From VAZQ01 sp963840535 (GTDB taxonomy: Bacteria > Pseudomonadota > Alphaproteobacteria > Rhizobiales > Xanthobacteraceae): 64,000 nt of DNA. This document shows, piece by piece, positions 43,692-53,191 of this stretch; position 1 is the stretch's first letter; each line of letters starts with the position of its first letter. The notes under the pieces are model-generated. The model did no database searches. It worked only from the letters and a program-made list of their open reading frames with translations, and was not told where the DNA came from. Both the position numbers and the translations under genes were made by a program. The stretch is from positions 387,135 to 451,134 of the forward strand of contig CAWIZJ010000043.1 of the NCBI GenBank assembly GCA_963840535.1, read 5' to 3'.

Positions 43692-44093
43692 ATGACCGAC
43701 CGCGACATCCGCGGCACCTGGCGTCTCGTGGAGACCAAGGCGCATGACGATGCCGGCAAGCCGCTGCCTGCGCCCTACGGACCGCAGCCGATGGGGGTGG
43801 TGGTGTTCCGGGCCGACGGACGCATGATGACGGTGCTGTGCGATGGCCGCGCGACCCTGCCGCCCGGCGAGCCGCGGCAGTACATGTCCTACGCCGGCAA
43901 CTACCGGTTCGACGGCAGCACGCTGGTCACGCAGGTCGACGCCTCCTCGGATGCGAGCCGGGTCGGGGGCGAGCAGGTGCGCGAGGTTCGCTTCGAAGGC
44001 GGCCGGCTGGTGCTCAATCCGCCGCGCCGGCTGTGGGGCGGCCTCATGCAGCACCAGGAGCTCACCTGGGAGCGCGTGGCAGAGCCGGAATGA
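43692..44093 (+). CDS. Lipocalin-like domain protein
   Basis: 133 aa. MTDRDIRGTWRLVETKAHDD, GPQPMGVVVFRADGRMMTVL, QYMSYAGNYRFDGSTLVTQV, GGEQVREVRFEGGRLVLNPP and LWGGLMQHQELTWERVAEPE. This is the bacterial lipocalin-like_5 pattern (GTWxL..G at the start, YxGxY in the middle). A small hydrophobic ligand may be held in the barrel. No leader. It sits between the mutase and meaB, five bases before meaB, so it may assist that pathway. Confidence 0.82.
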   Translation: MTDRDIRGTWRLVETKAHDDAGKPLPAPYGPQPMGVVVFRADGRMMTVLCDGRATLPPGEPRQYMSYAGNYRFDGSTLVTQVDASSDASRVGGEQVREVRFEGGRLVLNPPRRLWGGLMQHQELTWERVAEPE

Positions 44094-44097
44094 TCCG

Positions 44098-45156
44098 ATG
44101 GAGGCAGGCGAGCTGCGGCGCATCGCGCGGACCATCAGCATGGTCGAGAACCGCGCGGCCGGCTACGAGGACGTGCTGGCGCGCGCTTACCGGCGGCCGC
44201 GCGTCGAGGTGATCGGCATCACCGGCCCGCCGGGAGCCGGCAAGTCGACGCTGGTCGATGCGCTGACCGCGCGGTGGGCGGCGGGCGGGGAGCGCATCGC
44301 CATGCTCGCGGTCGATCCGTCGAGCCCCTATTCCGGCGGCGCGGTGCTGGGCGACCGCATCCGCCGTTCACGCAGCGCGAGTTGTGCCAACACCTATTTT
44401 CGCAGCCTCGCGGCGCGCGGCCATGTCGGCGGCCTCAACAATTCGGCGGCGGACCTCGTCGCCGTGCTGGGACTGTTCGAATTTCGCCGCGTCATCTTGG
44501 AGACCGTCGGCGCCGGCCAGGGCGACGTCGAGATCCAAGACACGGCGGACTGCACGGTGGTGATGACGGTGCCGGAACTCGGCGACGGCGTGCAGGCGTC
44601 GAAAGCCGGGTTGATGGAGATCGGCGACGTATTCGTTGTCAACAAGGCGGACCTGCCGGGCGCGGACGACGCTGCGCGCACGATCGAGCGCGCGCTGGCG
44701 GCCGCCTATGCCGGCGAGCCGGGAATCAACGTGCTGCGCGAGACGCCGCACGCACAGCCGCATCCCGCCCATGGGCGTAGCGCCAGTCCCGGACTTGCGG
44801 CGCTGCGCCGACGGCACGGCAGCGTCGGAGTGGACGCCGAGACCTGGGTTCCGCCGGTGCTCAGGATCGCCGCCACCGAGGACCAGGGCGTCGCTGAATT
44901 GGCGCAGGCGGTCGACACCTTCATCGCATGGAGCGATCGCACCGGCCGGCGGCAACAGCGGCGCCGCGAGCGCGCTCATGCACAGCTGATGCGCGCGCTC
45001 ACGGCGCTGCTGCTTGCTCCCTATGCGTACGATCCCGGCACGCAGGAGCTTCCCGAGATCCTCGTGCCGCTCGTCGAGCGCGTGGCGCAGGGCGTGCAAA
45101 GCCCGCTCGAGGCCGCCCGGGCGCTGCTCGGCGCGGCGGCGGGTCGGGCGGATTGA
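44098..45156 (+). CDS. meaB: MeaB/ArgK-type GTPase chaperone of B12-dependent mutase
   Basis: 352 aa. P-loop GPPGAGKST at residues ~45-53, followed by LAVDPSSPYSGGAVLGDRIR and LAARGHVGGLNNSAADLVAV (switch regions). EIQDTADCTVVMTVPELGDG (VETVGAGQGDVE nearby) and VNKADLPGADD give the G4 NKxD motif. MeaB protects and reloads adenosylcobalamin in the mutase. Its place after the two mutase genes supports the assignment. The C-terminal dimerisation arm (QELPEILVPLVERVAQGV) is present. Confidence 0.93.
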   Translation: MEAGELRRIARTISMVENRAAGYEDVLARAYRRPRVEVIGITGPPGAGKSTLVDALTARWAAGGERIAMLAVDPSSPYSGGAVLGDRIRRSRSASCANTYFRSLAARGHVGGLNNSAADLVAVLGLFEFRRVILETVGAGQGDVEIQDTADCTVVMTVPELGDGVQASKAGLMEIGDVFVVNKADLPGADDAARTIERALAAAYAGEPGINVLRETPHAQPHPAHGRSASPGLAALRRRHGSVGVDAETWVPPVLRIAATEDQGVAELAQAVDTFIAWSDRTGRRQQRRRERAHAQLMRALTALLLAPYAYDPGTQELPEILVPLVERVAQGVQSPLEAARALLGAAAGRAD

Positions 45157-45357
45157 GCACCGGACACGCCGGCTCCGACGCTTTACGTGAAGCGTCCCTC
45201 CGTATTGACATCCGCCACCGTCCGCGGAAATCGGCCGACAATTTCCGAACCGGGTGGGAGTTTTCCGCGCCGCGGGGGGTTATGCCTTGCATCGAGCTGC
45301 GACCGGTCCCGCGCTGCAGCGACCCGAACGCAGCCAGGCATCGAAGGGAGACCTGCA

Positions 45358-46035
45358 ATGAGGATCGGAACGACATCTGCCCTGATCATGTCGGTCGCTC
45401 TCGTTTCCGTCGGCTTGACGGCGGGAGCGCAGGCGCAACAGCCGCCGCCGCAATCGCCCAACATGACCTTCTTCATCACCAGCACCGGGCCCGGCAAGGG
45501 CGGCGATCTCGGCGGTCTCGAGGGGGCGGACCGTCACTGCCAGGCGTTGGCGCAGGCGGCGGGCGCCGGCAACAGGACGTGGCGCGCCTACCTGAGCACC
45601 AATGCCGCCGCGCAGGGCGGTCCGGTCAATGCCCGCGACCGCATCGGGAGCGGCCCCTGGCAGAACTTCAAGGGCGAGGTCGTCGCGCAGAACGTCGACG
45701 ATCTGCACGGCGACAATGCCAAGCTCGGCATGCAGACCTCGCTGACCGAGCGGGGCACCATGGTCGCCGGGGTCGGCTACACCCCCAACTACCACGACAT
45801 CATGACCGGCTCGACGCCGGAGGGCCGGGCGTGGCCCGGCAACCTCAACGTGACCTGCAACAACTGGACGAGCAGCACCTTCGGCGCTGCCCTGGTCGGC
45901 CATACCGACCGGCGCGGCGGGCAAGACAATGTCTACCAGCGGTCCTGGAACTCGTCACATATGTCGCGCAGTTGCACCCCCGACGACCTGCGCGCGACCG
46001 GCGGCAACGGCTTGTTCTACTGCTTCGCGCAGTGA
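45358..46035 (+). CDS. Secreted lectin-like (endostatin/C-type-lectin fold) protein, copy 1
   Basis: 225 aa. MRIGTTSALIMSVALVSVGL leader cleaved near AQAQQ. Mature part: FFITSTGPGKGGDLGGLEGA, DRHCQALAQAAGAGNRTWRA, NARDRIGSGPWQNFKGEVVA, NLNVTCNNWTSSTFGAALVG, SWNSSHMSRSCTPDDLRATG and NGLFYCFAQ. Four conserved Cys are placed to make two disulfides. The fold resembles the collagen XVIII endostatin module and bacterial proteins annotated as lectins. Tandem with a close relative 36 bases downstream. Confidence 0.75.
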   Translation: MRIGTTSALIMSVALVSVGLTAGAQAQQPPPQSPNMTFFITSTGPGKGGDLGGLEGADRHCQALAQAAGAGNRTWRAYLSTNAAAQGGPVNARDRIGSGPWQNFKGEVVAQNVDDLHGDNAKLGMQTSLTERGTMVAGVGYTPNYHDIMTGSTPEGRAWPGNLNVTCNNWTSSTFGAALVGHTDRRGGQDNVYQRSWNSSHMSRSCTPDDLRATGGNGLFYCFAQ

Positions 46036-46070
46036 CGATCGCACAAGACCGCATTCGAAGGAGAAATGCC

Positions 46071-46730
46071 GTGAACAGAACCGTGATCGTTTCCATGCTG
46101 GCAGCGCTGGCGTCGCTCGGCGTGCCGGCCGCTGCGCAGGCCCAACAGGGCCCGTTGTCCTTCTTCATCACCAGTGCCGGACCCGGCAAGGGCGGCGATC
46201 TCGGCGGGATCGCCGGCGCCGACGCGCACTGCCAGAACCTGGCGCAGGCGGCGGGGGCGGGCACCCGCACCTGGCGCGCCTATCTGAGCAATTTCGCCCC
46301 TCCGGGCGCCACCCCGATCAACGCCCGCGACCGCATCGGCAGCGGACCCTGGTACAATGCCAAAGGCGTGCTCATCGCGCAGAACGTCGATGACCTCCAC
46401 GGACCCAACAACAAGCTCAACAAGGACACCGGGCTCACCGAGAAGGGCGAGGTGGTCACCGGCCGTGGCGACACCCCCAACAAGCACGACATCCTGACCG
46501 GATCCCAGCCGGACGGCCGCGTGTTCCCGGGGAACATCAACGTGACCTGCAACAACTGGACGAGCAGCTCGATCGGCAAGGCGCTGGTCGGCCACCATGA
46601 CCGGCAGGGCCCCACCGATACCGAGTTCGCACGCTCCTGGAACTCCTCCCATATGTCGCGAGGCTGCAGCCAGGAGGACCTCGTCGCCACCGGCGGCGCC
46701 GGCTTGTTCTACTGCTTCGCGGCGGAGTGA
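46071..46730 (+). CDS. Secreted lectin-like (endostatin/C-type-lectin fold) protein, copy 2
   Basis: 219 aa with GTG start, GAAGGAGAA upstream. NRTVIVSMLAALASLGVPAA leader, then SFFITSAGPGKGGDLGGIAG, HCQNLAQAAGAGTRTWRAYL, NARDRIGSGPWYNAKGVLIA, NINVTCNNWTSSSIGKALVG and SWNSSHMSRGCSQEDLVATG, ending GLFYCFAAE. About two thirds identical to copy 1 by eye, with divergent leaders and loops, so an older tandem duplication. All four Cys are kept. Confidence 0.75.
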   Translation: MNRTVIVSMLAALASLGVPAAAQAQQGPLSFFITSAGPGKGGDLGGIAGADAHCQNLAQAAGAGTRTWRAYLSNFAPPGATPINARDRIGSGPWYNAKGVLIAQNVDDLHGPNNKLNKDTGLTEKGEVVTGRGDTPNKHDILTGSQPDGRVFPGNINVTCNNWTSSSIGKALVGHHDRQGPTDTEFARSWNSSHMSRGCSQEDLVATGGAGLFYCFAAE

Positions 46731-46735
46731 ATTCG

Positions 46736-47146
46736 CTACGTAAGACACAGGCGAGGTAAGTCTGCTTTCACCGCCGCCTTGGTTGCATTGTCGAAGATTC
46801 CTCGAAGCTTGATGACGTCATTCTCGGTGGCGCGTTCGGATGCGTTGCGCATAGCTGCGGGCTCCGACAATGCTCCTACTCATAAATCTCCTTGGCTTTA
46901 ACCGACGTAATTTTCGCAACCTTGTACCCCTTGCGAAGCTCGGCCACGATCAGGCCTTCGCTCTCGAGATGGCGGAACACCTCACGAAGCAACGGACGGC
47001 TGACACCCAATAGCTCATAGATATTGCATTCGACGAGTTGCTCACCGGGCTCGAAATAGCCGTCGATAATTGCCTCACGCAGTTTTTTCAATGCCTCCTC
47101 GCGGAACGAGGTTTGGCGCTGGAATTCGAAGGTCGGCAGCTTTCAT
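46736..47146 (-). pseudogene. FadR-type GntR regulator, truncated and frameshifted
   Basis: The start MK-LPTFEFQRQTSFREEA needs one A fewer in a run of three at about 47142. The winged HTH is clear: LKKLREAIIDGYFEPGEQLV, NIYELLGVSRPLLREVFRHL and SEGLIVAELRKGYKVAKITS. A second frame change near 46878 gives the first helices of an FCD effector domain (EIYEVGALSEPAAM, ENDVIKLRGIFDNATKAAV). It then stops at 46736, so the rest of the FCD domain is lost. Confidence 0.7.
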
Positions 47147-47207
47147 CTTGTTCTCGTCCTGACGCGTCGAGTCTCAAATCCGTCATCGTTCCTGATTGGA
47201 TTTCTCG

Positions 47208-48381
47208 TCAGGCAGCACCGAACCTGCGCACCCTCTCGATATCGTCTTGGCTGCATCCTAACTCCTTGAGGATATCCTCGGTATGCTCTCCGTATGCCGG
47301 CAGGGGCGTGAGCGGTTGATCATTGCGACCGCCGTCGAAAAGGACTGGCCGGCGAACGCCCCTGATGTGGCCATGCTTGCTGTGACGGACGTCGAAGAAG
47401 CTGTCGAGGAAACCGATGTGCTCGTCCGCGAACACTTCGTCGACCGTATTGATCGGTGTGTACGGCACGTCGCGGTCGTCAAGTCGATCGATCCAGTACT
47501 TGCGAGGCTTGGTCTCTGCGACGAGGCCGATCATCTCGGAAAGCTTGCCGAAGCCCGATATGCGCTGTTCTCTTGTTTGAAATTGCAGATCGTCGATTAG
47601 CTGGACGCATTCCATCGCATTCGCAAATCGGGGCCAAAATTTTTCTTGAGACGAAACATGCACGGCGAGCAACTTCTGGTCCGCGCAGCAGAACGCAAAC
47701 GACTGGGATGCACTCGAGCGCGTGGTCGGACCAACTACGAGATTTATCTGGTGATAATAGTGATACATCTCCGCCGCGAATGCCATCGTTGCTTCGAGCA
47801 TGTTCACGTTTATGCGGCGTGCGATGCCCGTACGTTGCCGTTCGATCAACGCGCCGAGAATGCCATAGCAAGCCGTGTAGCCGGTGATGTTGTCCGATAT
47901 GGTTGGACCGGTGAATTCGGTTGCCTGGCATCGACGAATTGACTTGCCAGACCGCTGGTGGCGAGGGCTACGGCGTCGTAGCAGGGGCGCTCCTTATGAG
48001 GTCCGGCGTCGCCGAAGCCGGAGATTGCGCAGTAGATGAGATCGGGTTGGCTGCTTGACCGTTTCGTACGAGAGCTTCAGCTGATCCATAACGCCCGTCG
48101 AAAGTTGACGATCATAATGTCAGAACGACGCACGAGATCCAGTGCGAGCTTGCACCCCAAATCCGATTTCAGGTCGAGAACGACACTTCGCTTGTTTCTG
48201 TTGTAGGCGCAGAAGTGGCGCTGTAATTCCCGCCACGAAAGCTCCGAAAGACGTCGCCCCCGCCCGGTCGTTCCACCTTGACGACATCCGCACCGAGATC
48301 CGAGAGCATCATGCCGGCTAGCGGGCCGGTGATCATTTCGGTCATTTCAAGAACGCGAATGCCGTCGAGCGGTCCAGCCAT
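47208..48381 (-). CDS. CaiB/BaiF family CoA transferase, frameshifted
   Basis: Starts MAGPLDGIRVLEMTEMITGP, then LAGMMLSDLGADVVKVERPG, the class III CoA-transferase signature. Middle frames give VVLDLKSDLGCKLALDLVRR, DIMIVNF and YCAISGFGDAGPHKERPCYD (catalytic Asp region), then GPTISDNITGYTACYGILGA. From 47849 one frame runs RQRTGIARRINVNMLEATMA to GCSQDDIERVRRFGAA. At least three frame changes. It moves CoA between acids; just downstream of an enoyl-CoA hydratase gene on the same strand. Confidence 0.75.
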
Positions 48382-48384
48382 TGC

Positions 48385-49259
48385 TCAGCCTGTCAGCAAG
48401 AGCGCAGTCAGCAGTTGGATCGTTACTTTCGCGAGGGACCCGAAAGGCCGGGCCGAAAGGTCTTCTTGTCGAGGAATTGGTCGATGTCGCTTAGATCCAG
48501 CAGCCCGTAAGTTGCCCCTTCGGCGCGCGCCCATTTGCGCGACCTTGGCCGAGAGGTAATCATACGAGCCGATGACATCCATGTTATTAACCATTCGAAC
48601 GGCCTGCTTGGTTGCGCGTAGGGCTTCTGGATCCTTTTCTAGAAGGATGCGAGCGAGTGCGACGGTTTCGTCGCGAAGCTTTGCGCGCCGGCACCGCCTT
48701 GTTGATCGAGCCCTTTTTCGGCGGCATCCATGCCGGTCATCGGAAGGCCGGTGCAGCACATCCACATCGCGTCTCTGTAGCCCAATGCTTCGCGCAGCGC
48801 CTTCGTTACTAGGCCGCCGGGCAATGCGCCGAAATTGATTTCGAAGCTCCGATCTTTGCGTCATCCGCCGCGATCGCGAAATCGCACGCGACAAGTTGCG
48901 TCAGGCCGCCACCGAAGCAGTGGCCGTTGACCATCGCGATGGTCGGCTTGTCGAACATGTAGAGGCGCTGCCAGCGCCACCGGTCACCGATTTCGGACGC
49001 GCGTTTGAATTCGCGTGGATTGTCCTTCAACTCGCGAAAAAACAAATCGAGGTCGCGGCCGGCGCAAAAAGCTTCGCCGGCTCCCGTTAGGACGACAACG
49101 CCGGTATCTGGATCGCATTCGAGATCACCTAGGATCTCGTCCGATCTCGGTGTCCATCTCCGAACTTCATCGCGTTGCGCTTCTCCGGACGATTCATGAT
49201 GACCAGGTGATGCGGTCCTGTTTTTCGACGATCACATTCTTGTAGGTCTGCTTGCTCAC
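48385..49259 (-). CDS. Enoyl-CoA hydratase/isomerase (hydroxycinnamoyl-CoA hydratase-lyase-like), frameshifted
   Basis: GTG start at 49259: VSKQTYKNVIVEKQDRI, then NRPEKRNAMKFG. The oxyanion loop is GAGEAFCAGRDLDLFFRELK; the central part is MFDKPTIAMVNGHCFGGGLT then LVACDFAIAADDAKIGASK. The second half is LPGGLVTKALREALGYRDAM, VALARILLEKDPEALRATKQ and the C-terminal DQFLDKK-FRPGFGSLAKVT-like end. That tail is like p-hydroxycinnamoyl-CoA hydratase/lyases. Four or more frame changes. Divergent from the GST gene. Confidence 0.65.
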
Positions 49260-49313
49260 TACGTTCGCCCTTTGGCTGCAATGTTGGCAACCCTACAAAT
49301 TGTCAGGTGTATA

Positions 49314-50006
49314 GTGATCGAGCTGCTTACATGGGACACTCCCAATGGCCGCAAGGTTCATATCATGTTGGAGGAGTGTGGCCTTCCGTACCACATCACG
49401 ACCGTGGACATTACCAACGGCGAGCAGCACGAACCCGGTTTGTCGCAATCAACCCGAATGCCGGATTCCAACGATCGTTGATCGGAATGGGCCTGGCCGC
49501 AAACCAATCACGGTATTCGAGTCCGGAGTGATCCTCATTTATCTTGCCGAGAAATCCCGTCAGTTCCTGCCGAACCGGCCCCGTGAACGCTCGGCAGTGC
49601 TTCAATGGCTGATGTGGCAGATGGGCAATTCGGTCCAATGCTGGGTCAGACTTACCATTTTCGTCGCTACGCGCCCACAAAGATGGCTTATGCCATTGAG
49701 CGCTATACGAACGAAACAAGCCGGCTGTATGGAGTGCTCGACAGGCAGCTCAGTCGAAACGAGTATGTGGCGGGGCGCTATTCCATAGCGGACATGGCGA
49801 TATTTCCCTGGGCCCGGCTCTGGAAGATTTAAGGACAAGACATGGCATCATTTCCAAGCATTGTCCGCTGGATGGATGTCGTCGGCGCCCGTCCTGGAGT
49901 ACAGCGTGGAACGCAGCTCCTATCGGGGCTGTGGAAGCGAGGACCGATGACCCCGCGAGAACGCGAAGCACTGTTCGGCAGTCAAGGTCGGATAGTCGCG
50001 CGCTGA
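49314..50006 (+). CDS. Glutathione S-transferase (nu class, YfcG-like), frameshifted
   Basis: GTG start: IELLTWDTPNGRKVHIMLEE, the TxxTPNGxK motif where the nu-class catalytic Thr lies. Later frames give PTIVDRNGPGRKPITVFESG, VILIYLAEKSRQFLP (Glu-Ser for glutathione), PMLGQTYHFRRYAPTKMAYA and YGVLDRQLSRNEYVAGRYSI. The last part is ADMAIFPWARL and FPSIVRWMDVVGARPGVQRG. Three frame changes. Members reduce disulfides or act in aromatic degradation. Confidence 0.72.
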
Positions 50007-50128
50007 GGACGGGCTTGTCGGGCAACCTGACGACCGAGGCGATCATTGCCAGTTTGCCGACACTGTCAGCTCGGGATTGCTTTTGATCTCGACGGTGTCG
50101 ATCTCGAGCCATGATCGGGCTTGAAGTC

Positions 50129-50151
50129 GTATACAGTAGGTGGATACACCT
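50129..50151. promoter_or_regulatory. Possible regulator sites with TGTATACA-like cores
   Basis: Two palindromic pieces lie 54-76 bases before the Bug gene at 50205: GTATAC at 50129-50134 and AGGTG-GATA-CACCT at 50138-50151. They resemble, with mismatches, the perfect palindromes at 56816 and 61371. Confidence 0.3.
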
Positions 50152-50204
50152 CTAGAAACAGCAGAACGCAGAGTTTGTTTAGCCCGCCGGGAGGGACGCA
50201 AAAC

Positions 50205-51178
50205 ATGCTTTCACGCCGAACTTTCGCCATCCTGGCACTGGCGACGGCATTGCTCGCTCCCTCCTCTGCATTGATGCAAGCCGCCTACCCCACGAGACCT
50301 ATCAGGCTGATCGTGCCGTTCCCACCGGGCGGCGGAAACGACTTGCTCGCTCGCGTACTTGCTGAACAGCTCTCCCCAATCGGCCAGCCTGTCATCGTCG
50401 ATAACAGGCCCGGCGCAGGCGGCAACGTCGGTGCGGATGCAGTCGTGCGCGCACCGCCCGATGGCCACACCCTCCTTCTTGGTACCAATACGTTGGCTAT
50501 CAATCCGCACATCAATAAGTCCATGCCTTTCGATGTCCGCAGGGATATCGCAGCGATTGCACGCTTGACGACCACGCCTTTCGTGCTGATCGTGCCGTCA
50601 AGCTCCCCGGCTCGTTCCGTCGGCGAGCTCATCGCCCGGGCCAAGGAGAATCCCGGTAAATTGTACTACGCGTCTGTTGGCGTTGGGACTTCACATCATC
50701 TCGGCATGGAGCTTCTCAAAGCTGCCACCAAGATCGACGTGACCCATGTGCCGTATCGAGGCTCAGGGCAGGCGTTGACCGATCTGTTCGCCGGCACGCA
50801 CGGACCTGATGCTCCTCACCAGCAATGCGGCGGTGCCTTTGGCTCAACAGAAGGAGATCAGGATCCTTGGCGTCGCAGAGAGGCAGCGGCTCGCGGCTCT
50901 TCCTGATGTTCCGACATTGATTGAAGCAGGCGTGAAGGATGTCGAGGTCACAGCGTGGTATGGCCTGATGGTCGCCGCGGGCACGCCGGAGCCGATTGAA
51001 CAAGAAACTGAGCGAGGCAGTCCTTGCCATTATCGAGATGCCTTATGTGAAGGAACGCCTCATCTCGATTGGTTTTGAGGTCACGCCTGCAGGACGGCCT
51101 GAAACCCAGCGCCTCCTGCTGGCCGAGTTTGAAAGTTGGGGCATGATCGTCCGCAAAGCCGGCATAGTTCCCGAATAG
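50205..51178 (+). CDS. Bug-family (TctC) receptor, frameshifted
   Basis: GGGAGGG upstream of MLSRRTFAILALATALLAPS. The body shows LIVPFPPGGGNDLLARVLAE, VIVDNRPGAGGNVGADAVVR, PPDGHTLLLGTNTLAINPHI, ENPGKLYYASVGVGTSHHLG and VPYRGSGQALTDLFAG. Frame changes near 50795 and 50995 lead to LAALPDVPTLIEAGVKDVEV, WYGLMVAAGTPEPI and LISIGFEVTPAGRPETQRLL, ending MIVRKAGIVPE. The GGxxD loop and the LPDVPT motif are both kept. Confidence 0.8.
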
Positions 51179-51203
51179 GAAGCATTTGCCGATGCTCGGT
51201 GAT

Positions 51204-52178
51204 TTATTGCGGTTTCACGCCCACGTCCTCGATGACCTTCGCCCAGTTTCCGATGTCGCGACTGACTAATGCCGCGAATTCAGAAGCATTCGCAGGGGCA
51301 GACTCCAGACCGATGCGCTTGAGTTGCTCGCTGACCTCGCCGCTCGCGACGGCCTGAAGAATTCCCGCTTCGAGCTTGCGAACGACCTCGGGCGGTGTTC
51401 CTGCCGGAACAAACACACCCATCCATCCCACCAAGTCGAACTCATTGTAACCGGATTCGGAGACCGTCGGCAGGTTCGGCTGGGAGGCAGGCCGGCGAGC
51501 CGACATTGCTGCCAGCGCCCTCAACTGGCCGTTCTCAATGAATTGGGTCGCGCCACCCAGTGCGGCGACGGTGACTTGAATCTCGCCGCCCATCAGGCCT
51601 GCATACACGGGCGGCGAACTGCGATACGGCACCGCAAGAAGATCGATGCCCGCTTCGCGCTTGAACCATTCCATGGTGAGGTAGTGGGGAGCACCGACGC
51701 CAACGTGCCCGTAGCTCAAGCGGCCTGGGTTGGCTTTGGCATGCGCTACAAACTCCTTCAGCGTGGTGACCGGCAACGTGGATCGCACGATGAGCGCAAA
51801 GGGCAGTTCCGCGAGCTTCGCCACAGGAATGAGATTTAGCTCGGCATTGTAGCGGCGACCGGGCGACAGCGTCTCGTTGATCGAAAGCGCGGAGGACAGG
51901 ATTGCCATGGTATAGCCGTCCGGCGCCGCGCGCGCGAGCAACTCGGTCGCGATCATCTCCGACGCTCCCGGTTTGTTTTCGATCACCACCGGCTGGCCCA
52001 GGATTTTCTGGAGGGTACTGGCGACCGCTCGTGCGATCAGATCCGAGCTACCACCGGCCAAATTGGGTACGAAAAATGTGATGGGCTTCGAAGGATAGGT
52101 TTGAGCAATTCCGCTTGTGGATAAAACAGATGCCGCCATCACGAAGCCAGCCGCCACCGAGGCACACTTGGTACGCAT
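51204..52178 (-). CDS. Bug-family (TctC) receptor, intact
   Basis: 324 aa. MRTKCASVAAGFVMAASVLS leader, cleaved near SGIAQTYPSKPITFFVPNL. Then AGGSSDLIARAVASTLQKIL, VVIENKPGASEMIATELLAR, PDGYTMAILSSALSINETLS, VPYRSSPPVYAGLMGGEIQV and PNLPTVSESGYNEFDLVGWM. It ends VIEDVGVKPQ. Last gene of the leftward aromatic catabolic run and tail-to-tail with the Bug gene at 50205. Likely captures the aromatic substrate. Confidence 0.92.
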   Translation of the reverse strand: MRTKCASVAAGFVMAASVLSTSGIAQTYPSKPITFFVPNLAGGSSDLIARAVASTLQKILGQPVVIENKPGASEMIATELLARAAPDGYTMAILSSALSINETLSPGRRYNAELNLIPVAKLAELPFALIVRSTLPVTTLKEFVAHAKANPGRLSYGHVGVGAPHYLTMEWFKREAGIDLLAVPYRSSPPVYAGLMGGEIQVTVAALGGATQFIENGQLRALAAMSARRPASQPNLPTVSESGYNEFDLVGWMGVFVPAGTPPEVVRKLEAGILQAVASGEVSEQLKRIGLESAPANASEFAALVSRDIGNWAKVIEDVGVKPQ

Positions 52179-52365
52179 TTCGTTTCTCCGGCGCGCCGCG
52201 TGATTCCCTATTGTCTCCTCAGGTATGGAAACTCGCCGAGGTCGCGCTCCAGCCCCGCACCGAGGCGAGCGCGATGTCCTGTCCAGGTGATGCCGACAAG
52301 ATCGTTCGATCCACTGAAATTGGAGAAATCCAGTAGGAATGAGAGTTGAGTTATGCGGCACAGGT

Positions 52366-53190
52366 TCAAATGGCTCGGCTACTCGAGAACGCCATCACCC
52401 CGATGCCGGCAGCCCATTGGGCAATCGGTTCGTACGCGATCACCTCGCCTTTTCCGCCCTGTATCGCCGCTGACAGTGCGACCCAACTCAGCAACTCTAT
52501 GGTCCCGGCTCCCGCGGCCGCGAATTCCTCGACCGTATAGCTGGCGAGACGGTCGAGATCGCCGTGTTTCATGGCGTCGAGGAACGCCTGGTCGAAATCG
52601 CGATCAATGTAACCGTGATTGCGTTCGCCAGGGTCGTGGGACAGCCCCCCGGTTGCGATGACCCCTATACGTTTCGGGGACCGGCGCGCCACCTCGCCGA
52701 CCACGCGTCCCAACGCCATGCAACGCTTCACGGAAGGTTGCGGGTCGGCGAGCGTATTGATCATGATGGGAACCACCGGCAAGTTCATCGCAGGCATGAG
52801 AAAGTGCAATGGGATCATCGTCCCGTGATCAAATTCCATCTCGTACGCATATCCCGGCTCAAGATCGTTCCGGTAGCATTCCTTGAGGATCTCCGTGGCC
52901 CGCTCGGGATTTCCTTTGATCTTCACCTTGTCGATCTTCAACCAAGGCTCGATTGGGCCCACGTACTCATCCGCTCGCCCGATGCAAAAAGGGCTGATGT
53001 GATTGAGGAAGAAATTTGCCCAGTGTTCAGAGGTGAACAATACGAGCTCTTCGGGCCGGGCGGCTTCCAACTCCCCACGCAGCAACTCGAAACCGGAAAA
53101 TATCCGCTCTTTCTGCGCGACCGGCGCCGCGTCGGTCCAGGCCATGATGCCCGGGGCGTGACTCAAGGCGCCCGCGAATACGATTGCCAT
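52366..53190 (-). CDS. Extradiol ring-cleavage dioxygenase LigB-type catalytic subunit
   Basis: 274 aa from MAIVFAGALSHAPGIMAWTD, with the first iron ligand His in LSHAPG. Further ligands and acid-base residues are LVLFTSEHWANFFLNHISPF, YEMEFDHGTMIPLHFL, and GVIATGGLSHDPGERNHGYI. This is the class III extradiol dioxygenase (LigB) fold that opens catechol-type rings with Fe(II) and O2. It starts one base after the LigA gene. It could cleave protocatechuate, gallate or a bicyclic diol. Confidence 0.92.
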   Translation of the reverse strand: MAIVFAGALSHAPGIMAWTDAAPVAQKERIFSGFELLRGELEAARPEELVLFTSEHWANFFLNHISPFCIGRADEYVGPIEPWLKIDKVKIKGNPERATEILKECYRNDLEPGYAYEMEFDHGTMIPLHFLMPAMNLPVVPIMINTLADPQPSVKRCMALGRVVGEVARRSPKRIGVIATGGLSHDPGERNHGYIDRDFDQAFLDAMKHGDLDRLASYTVEEFAAAGAGTIELLSWVALSAAIQGGKGEVIAYEPIAQWAAGIGVMAFSSSRAI

Positions 53191-53191
53191 C

